Shown: one piece after another, positions 44,461 to 44,930 of the stretch
How positions within the stretch are numbered: the stretch's first letter is position 1
Layout: every line of letters starts with the position of its first letter
NCBI GenBank assembly: GCA_001931875.2
Contig: MSJH02000737.1
Span: 1-44,930, forward strand
Direction: 5' to 3'
DNA: 44,930 nucleotides
DNA from: Byssochlamys sp. IMV 00236
Taxonomy: Eukaryota; Ascomycota; Eurotiomycetes; Eurotiales; Thermoascaceae
The notes under the pieces: model-generated
Database searches by the model: none
What the model was told of the DNA's origin: nothing
What the model saw: the letters and a program-made list of their open reading frames with translations, nothing else
Translations under genes and position numbers: made by a program

Positions 44461-44842
44461 TTAATATGCGTCAATTTCTGGATATACTAAACTCCTATTT
44501 GTGATAAAAGTAGTTCTGAGACATAGCGGACGTGACTTGTCTGGAGTGTTATGTAATTGATAAGAAGGTTTTCTATGATCGTGTTCCATTATGTTATATG
44601 ATTTGCTTAATACTGTATTTTTATTAATTATTGACATTAATTTTATAAAATGTTGTCATAAAATAAAAAAATTATTTGCGTAAAAAGACGACAAAGAAAA
44701 ATATGTTTGAATAAAACGACATCATGTCAAAAGAGAAAGAGAGAGAGAAAGATAATGAGTATATGTAGAAAAAAGAGAGAAAAAGTATGTTAGTATTAGA
44801 GCATATATCGTAATATTAGTCTTACTTACCACCGAAGTGCAT
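44461..44842 (-). CDS. small two-exon gene, 54 residues, unknown
   Basis: Exon 1 (44842-44830) is ATGCACTTCGGTG followed by a perfect GTAAGTAAG donor. Exon 2 (44612-44461) continues in frame from a TACAG acceptor, giving MHFG|VLSKSYNIMEHDHRKPSY, then QLHNTPDKSRPLCLRT and TFITNRSLVYPEIDAY, then stop. The 217-nt intron is far longer than others in the window. It contains TACTAAC (complement of 44789-44795), and no AG dinucleotide occurs between that site and the acceptor, about 175 nt. That is the pattern expected for a distant branch point. No domain, signal peptide or membrane segment; basic and His-containing. Function unknown. Confidence 0.45.
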
Positions 44843-44930
44843 TCTGGGGAGGGTAGCGATGACTACCCAGGATAGTTTAAACAAAAAAAAAAAGGAACGG
44901 AGGACAGAGAGAACCCAGAGCACAAGAAGA

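Overview
The window looks like nuclear DNA of a filamentous fungus, most probably an early-diverging one of the Mucorales type. The reasons are: AT-rich DNA; dense genes with many short introns (mostly 41-80 nt, GTAAG-like donors, some TACTAAC-like branch points); a chitin-synthase-activator-like protein, fungal amino-acid and sugar permeases and a MADS-box factor; and genes usually missing from ascomycetes and basidiomycetes, such as an AP-4-type sigma adaptin and a HEI10-like RING protein. The taxonomic call is inference. I rebuilt exon structures by hand from splice signals, reading-frame continuity and remembered family motifs; no search was run.

Layout. 1-1482: 3' part of a gamma-tubulin complex protein (GCP5-like, +). 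1738-3445: sugar transporter (-), divergent from a polyol/alcohol dehydrogenase (+, 4917-5994). 6244-8260: Rck2/Srk1-type CAMK kinase (-). 9667-11058: HEI10-like meiotic RING protein (-). 11921-11993: tRNA-Gln(CUG), followed by 1.4 kb of very AT-rich DNA with an 18-unit heptamer satellite. 13417-18488: three same-strand genes: a NOL11-like ribosome-biogenesis protein, the NEDD8 E1 subunit UBA3, and a small EF-hand protein. 18553-19357: a poorly resolved gene or pseudogene. 19442-21608: an ankyrin + DysF + FYVE protein. 21680-22095: a hypothetical gene.

22222-24226 is a discrete 2.0-kb DNA transposon with 25-bp terminal inverted repeats (24/25 matching) and a perfect 8-bp target-site duplication. 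It holds orphan coding-like segments that I cannot assign to a family. Then on the + strand come an ankyrin + DIL protein, an SRF/Mcm1 MADS factor, SURF6/Rrp14, a Nudix hydrolase and a Sel1-repeat, CaaX-ended Chs4-like protein. On the - strand follow an amino-acid permease containing an apparent 3-nt microexon, an AP-4-like sigma subunit with an apparent GC-AG intron, and an Mtr10/transportin-3 importin. The importin is divergent from the PP4 regulatory subunit 2 gene (+).

The right end holds an intact single-exon ORF (43357-44244). It joins the N-terminal half of a Tc1/mariner-like transposase to a C-terminal block resembling the RuvC-III/zinc-ribbon end of Fanzor/TnpB nucleases, and a perfect hairpin lies just downstream. 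A small two-exon gene (44461-44842, -) has a 217-nt intron with a long AG-free zone.

Most genes are independent housekeeping functions. The plausible functional pairing is the divergent sugar transporter/polyol dehydrogenase pair. The strongest leads for new biology are the TIR element and the transposase-Fanzor-like chimera.
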